Of a stretch of 26,232 bases of DNA, positions 25,401 to 26,232 are shown in pieces (the stretch's first letter is position 1; every line of letters begins with the position of its first letter). Origin of the DNA: CAZVEV01 sp964625865. Its GTDB lineage: Bacteria > Planctomycetota > Phycisphaerae > SM23-33. The notes beneath the pieces are model-generated. The model was not told where the DNA came from. It saw nothing but the letters and a program-made list of their open reading frames with translations, and ran no database searches. Position numbers and translations under genes: made by a program. Location of the stretch: NCBI GenBank assembly GCA_964625865.1, contig CAZVEV010000056.1:1-26232 (forward strand). The letters are read 5' to 3'.

Positions 25401-25449
25401 CGCCAACACCGGCCGCCACCTGGTGGAAGTGATGGCGTTCGCGAAGTAG
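22417..25449 (+). CDS. Exported multiheme cytochrome c: TolB-like propeller, hydrazine-synthase-alpha-like domain, discoidin domain
   Basis: This is a 1010-residue protein. AGGAGA (22404-22409) and GGGAG (22411-22415) precede the ATG at 22417; upstream in-frame codons derive from the palindromic repeat. A signal peptide spans about 1-28. Residues about 90-350 form a WD40/TolB-like propeller with PD40-type units (FHLYEIQSDGSGLRQLT). The next region (YGGTFTLERVLGTVPVEADG, then FLSVMPGEVTSCLGCH) resembles the middle domain of hydrazine synthase alpha. Three c-type haem motifs are present: CLGCH 481-485, CVKCH 534-538 (in YPRHIQPILDKHCVKCH, planctomycete cytochrome c style) and CGKCH 670-674. Residues about 870-1008 are an F5/8 type C (discoidin) domain ending RYIRVTQTSN. 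It should work in the periplasm or at the cell surface, binding a ligand or glycan while carrying electrons. Hydrazine synthesis is not implied. Confidence 0.85.
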   Translation: MTITFRTAAAVLALTTIGLPTGRCTAAESARDVLCKRLARQYGLRYLVFAERAHNGRGKVGDGHWYANLGYYARDPQKKAYSSGGSLRKLDLLTGKSTVLLEDGGGTVRDPAVHYDGKTILFSYRKAGRGVFHLYEIQSDGSGLRQLTGGIYDDIEPCWLPNDWIMFVSGRARRYVNCWVTQVATLYTCDRNGKKIRQISANIEHDNTPCVLPDGRVVFQRWEYVDRSQVHYHHLWSVNPDGTGQMVYFGNQRPGGVFIDPQPIPGSDRIVFVNSPGHGRAEHAGAVCTVTDRNGPDDPNGIRPIHKARNLRDPWALSDKDFLAAVGKSLVHLSVSGQMTTLYTHNGAELNEPRPLMPRKRERIIPSRVDLSKTTGTLILTDVTVGRNMGGVTPGQIRKLLVLESLPKPINYTGSMEPMSYGGTFTLERVLGTVPVEADGSAHFDVPANRALILIALDKEGKAVKRMQSFLSVMPGEVTSCLGCHEDRQTAPDRVKTGKLHAMKRPPSAISPVPGIPDVIDYPRHIQPILDKHCVKCHSPAKRDGGVILTGDHGPVYSHSYYTLSATYQFSDGRNMPRSNYPPYGLGDAASPIMKMLRGEHHKVRLSDHEVEMIRHWIHCGAPYLGTYAALIQGMIGSTGYERSHFTAVDTRILKSEKVRRAGEVIKRRCGKCHVGVRTIPKHPADWGQGTKLIQPLRAWKAKQKDNRAVWRFQQHILYNLTRPEQSVQLLAPLAKAAGGYAACRQTTKTGKPSDKPASVFKSKDDPDYQTLLAAIRDAKALHDSDPRWDTPGWKAPPEYIREMKRHGILPETFDRESDPFDPYETDRRYWDVVCGHHPPGKEPTLHANPRIRAMCLRGTLTPDGDPPRLECASLTTGKPATCSKAIAAYPARLANDGMANDTDRYWAMDVAGGDPAWWQVDLETPTAVGRVVVVAYYGDRRVYGFTVETSVDGKTWQMAADMRRNKAPSTARGYTCTFAPRPTRYIRVTQTSNSANTGRHLVEVMAFAK

Positions 25450-25456
25450 GTTGGGG

Positions 25457-25858
25457 TCAGACGGTCCAATCGGCGAGTTTCAGGGCGCGGATGCGTTTGA
25501 ACTCTCGCGTATTGTGGGTAACGAGGGTTCCGCCGTGAGTCAGAACGGTCGCAGCGATGATCAGGTCGTTGGGCCCCACGGGCGTGCCCTTGCGCTCCAG
25601 GTCGTTTCGGATCTTGGCGTATGCAACGGCCGCGTCGCCGCAGAACGGGACGACCGTCAGCGGAAACAGGAGTTGCCCCACCGCGGCGGCGGCCTTGCGG
25701 GGGGCGGAACTCTTAAGGGCCCCCAGGAGCAGTTCCGCCTTGACGATTGCAGGCACGACGATGTCTTCGGGACGGTGCTGTTCGAGATGTCCCCGCACGG
25801 GCGAATCAGGCTTTCTGAGTGCGAAGATGCACGTGTCAGTGTCGAGGAAGTACTTCAC
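25457..25858 (-). CDS. vapC: VapC-type PIN-domain toxin
   Basis: This is a 133-residue PIN-domain ribonuclease of the kind that cleaves tRNA or rRNA when freed from its antitoxin. Acidic catalytic positions are visible: D6 (FLDTDT), E42 (VKAELLLG) and D98 (GPNDLIIAA), with the following THNTREF in the usual place of the fourth site (N116). The start is a GTG at 25858 that overlaps the antitoxin stop by 4 nt (GTGA), which is typical translational coupling. The stop lies 7 nt from the convergent cytochrome gene stop. Confidence 0.92.
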   Translation of the reverse strand: MKYFLDTDTCIFALRKPDSPVRGHLEQHRPEDIVVPAIVKAELLLGALKSSAPRKAAAAVGQLLFPLTVVPFCGDAAVAYAKIRNDLERKGTPVGPNDLIIAATVLTHGGTLVTHNTREFKRIRALKLADWTV

Positions 25859-26085
25859 AGGATCTCTCTGGGTGCGTCGTCGGACAATTCACCTTGCGGG
25901 GGCCTGGCCAGGTCGGTCTCGGCCAGCGAGCCGAAAACGCCGAAGTACCCCTCGGGCCAGGTCTCGCCCATCGCACCGATGAGCCTGTTGCGCACCCACC
26001 GCGAGATGGACGTGTCAGCCATCTTCGCCGCCGATTCGATCTTCTTCAGGAGATCGTCGTCGATGTAGAGATTCAGTTGCGGCAT
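25855..26085 (-). CDS. Ribbon-helix-helix antitoxin (VapB-like)
   Basis: This is a 76-residue antitoxin. The ATG at 26085 is chosen over 26124 because AGGAGA lies about 8 nt upstream and the protein then begins MPQLNLYIDDDLLKKI, a standard RHH/CopG-type DNA-binding strand and helix. It continues with SAAKMADTSISRWVRNRL, the second helix. The C-terminal 35 residues are acidic and would wrap the toxin. It is the first gene of the pair, as usual, and probably represses its own promoter through the palindromes upstream. Confidence 0.88.
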   Translation of the reverse strand: MPQLNLYIDDDLLKKIESAAKMADTSISRWVRNRLIGAMGETWPEGYFGVFGSLAETDLARPPQGELSDDAPREIL

Positions 26086-26109
26086 TACGGTTCTCCTCGA
26101 TCCTGTTGA

Positions 26110-26138
26110 ATTGTAACACGCCACGCACGGGGAGGCAA
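26110..26138 (-). promoter_or_regulatory. Promoter of the toxin-antitoxin operon
   Basis: Reading the minus strand, TTGCCT (26138-26133) and TACAAT (26115-26110) are separated by exactly 17 bp. Transcription would start about 20 nt before the antitoxin ATG. Confidence 0.7.
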
Positions 26139-26159
26139 GTATACTTCCAAATATATTTG
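26137..26159. promoter_or_regulatory. Two adjacent palindromes, candidate antitoxin operators
   Basis: AAGTATACTT (26137-26146) overlaps the -35 box and CAAATATATTTG (26148-26159) lies just upstream; both are perfect palindromes in otherwise GC-rich DNA. RHH antitoxins usually bind such sites cooperatively, so autoregulation is the likely function (inference). Confidence 0.55.
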
Positions 26160-26232
26160 CATGAGGTCAGAGCGCCGGGTGACCAGGTTTTACGCGAAGC
26201 GGCAACCCCCTAACAACCGAAAATACCCGCCG

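Noticed and set aside
22417..25449. Evidence for anammox metabolism
   Set aside because: Only an alpha-subunit-like domain is present, fused to a discoidin domain; no beta/gamma subunits or hydrazine dehydrogenase are nearby, and such homologues occur in non-anammox planctomycetes.
1..26232. CRISPR array, tRNA, rRNA or complete insertion sequence
   Set aside because: No regularly spaced direct repeats, no cloverleaf or rRNA signature, and no transposase frame were found on reading both strands.

Overview
The window looks like a piece of a Planctomycetota chromosome, probably a Phycisphaerae-like metagenome-assembled genome. The evidence is high GC, three PEP-CTERM sorting tails, an N-terminal LEPR-type motif on a giant surface protein, an iduronate-2-sulfatase-like enzyme, several Tat signals, and a large CxxCH cytochrome resembling hydrazine synthase alpha. 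The phylum call is inference from these hallmarks; no rRNA or tRNA gene is present. One 10-N assembly gap lies at 14972-14981.

Layout. 2-1200: two tandem, near-identical PEP-CTERM beta-sandwich proteins, the first cut by the window edge, closed by a strong intrinsic terminator. 1331-3842 (minus): a Tat-exported sulfatase and cysteine synthase. 4088-7527 (plus): a sialidase-like BNR protein, a LamG/PEP-CTERM protein with a textbook sigma70 promoter, and a Tat-exported metallophosphoesterase. 7660-14887 (plus): an SGNH esterase fused to a beta-helix, then a 1414-residue surface protein (LEPR motif, GH113-like barrel, cyclophilin domain, six CARDB repeats). After the gap: a CYTH protein (minus), a decayed VOC/glyoxalase remnant, a Tat-exported aldo/keto-reductase-like protein and a DUF3592 membrane protein. 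17511-19853 (minus): a second beta-helix protein, paralogous to the first. 20031-25449 (plus): a lipoprotein resembling an alpha/alpha-toroid polysaccharide lyase, then the multiheme propeller/discoidin protein. 25457-26085 (minus): a VapBC-type toxin-antitoxin pair with its own promoter and palindromes.

How it fits together. Most products carry export signals, and many belong to families that cut, desulfate, deacylate or bind complex glycans (sulfatase, sialidase-like, SGNH esterase, two beta-helices, GH113-like, lyase-like). The locus therefore looks like a dispersed glycan-utilisation region. There is no SusC/SusD pair and no evident transcriptional regulator, and most genes appear to be transcribed singly. 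The only tight couplings are the reductase-like/DUF3592 pair and the toxin-antitoxin pair.

The most unusual non-coding signal is a set of palindromic intergenic repeats placed just 3' of stop codons. One is a 74-75 bp family with 14-bp perfect terminal inverted repeats, at 2870-2943 and 7540-7614. The other is a 316-bp nested, almost mirror-symmetric mosaic at 22022-22337. Nothing resembling CRISPR, phage or a complete insertion sequence was seen.
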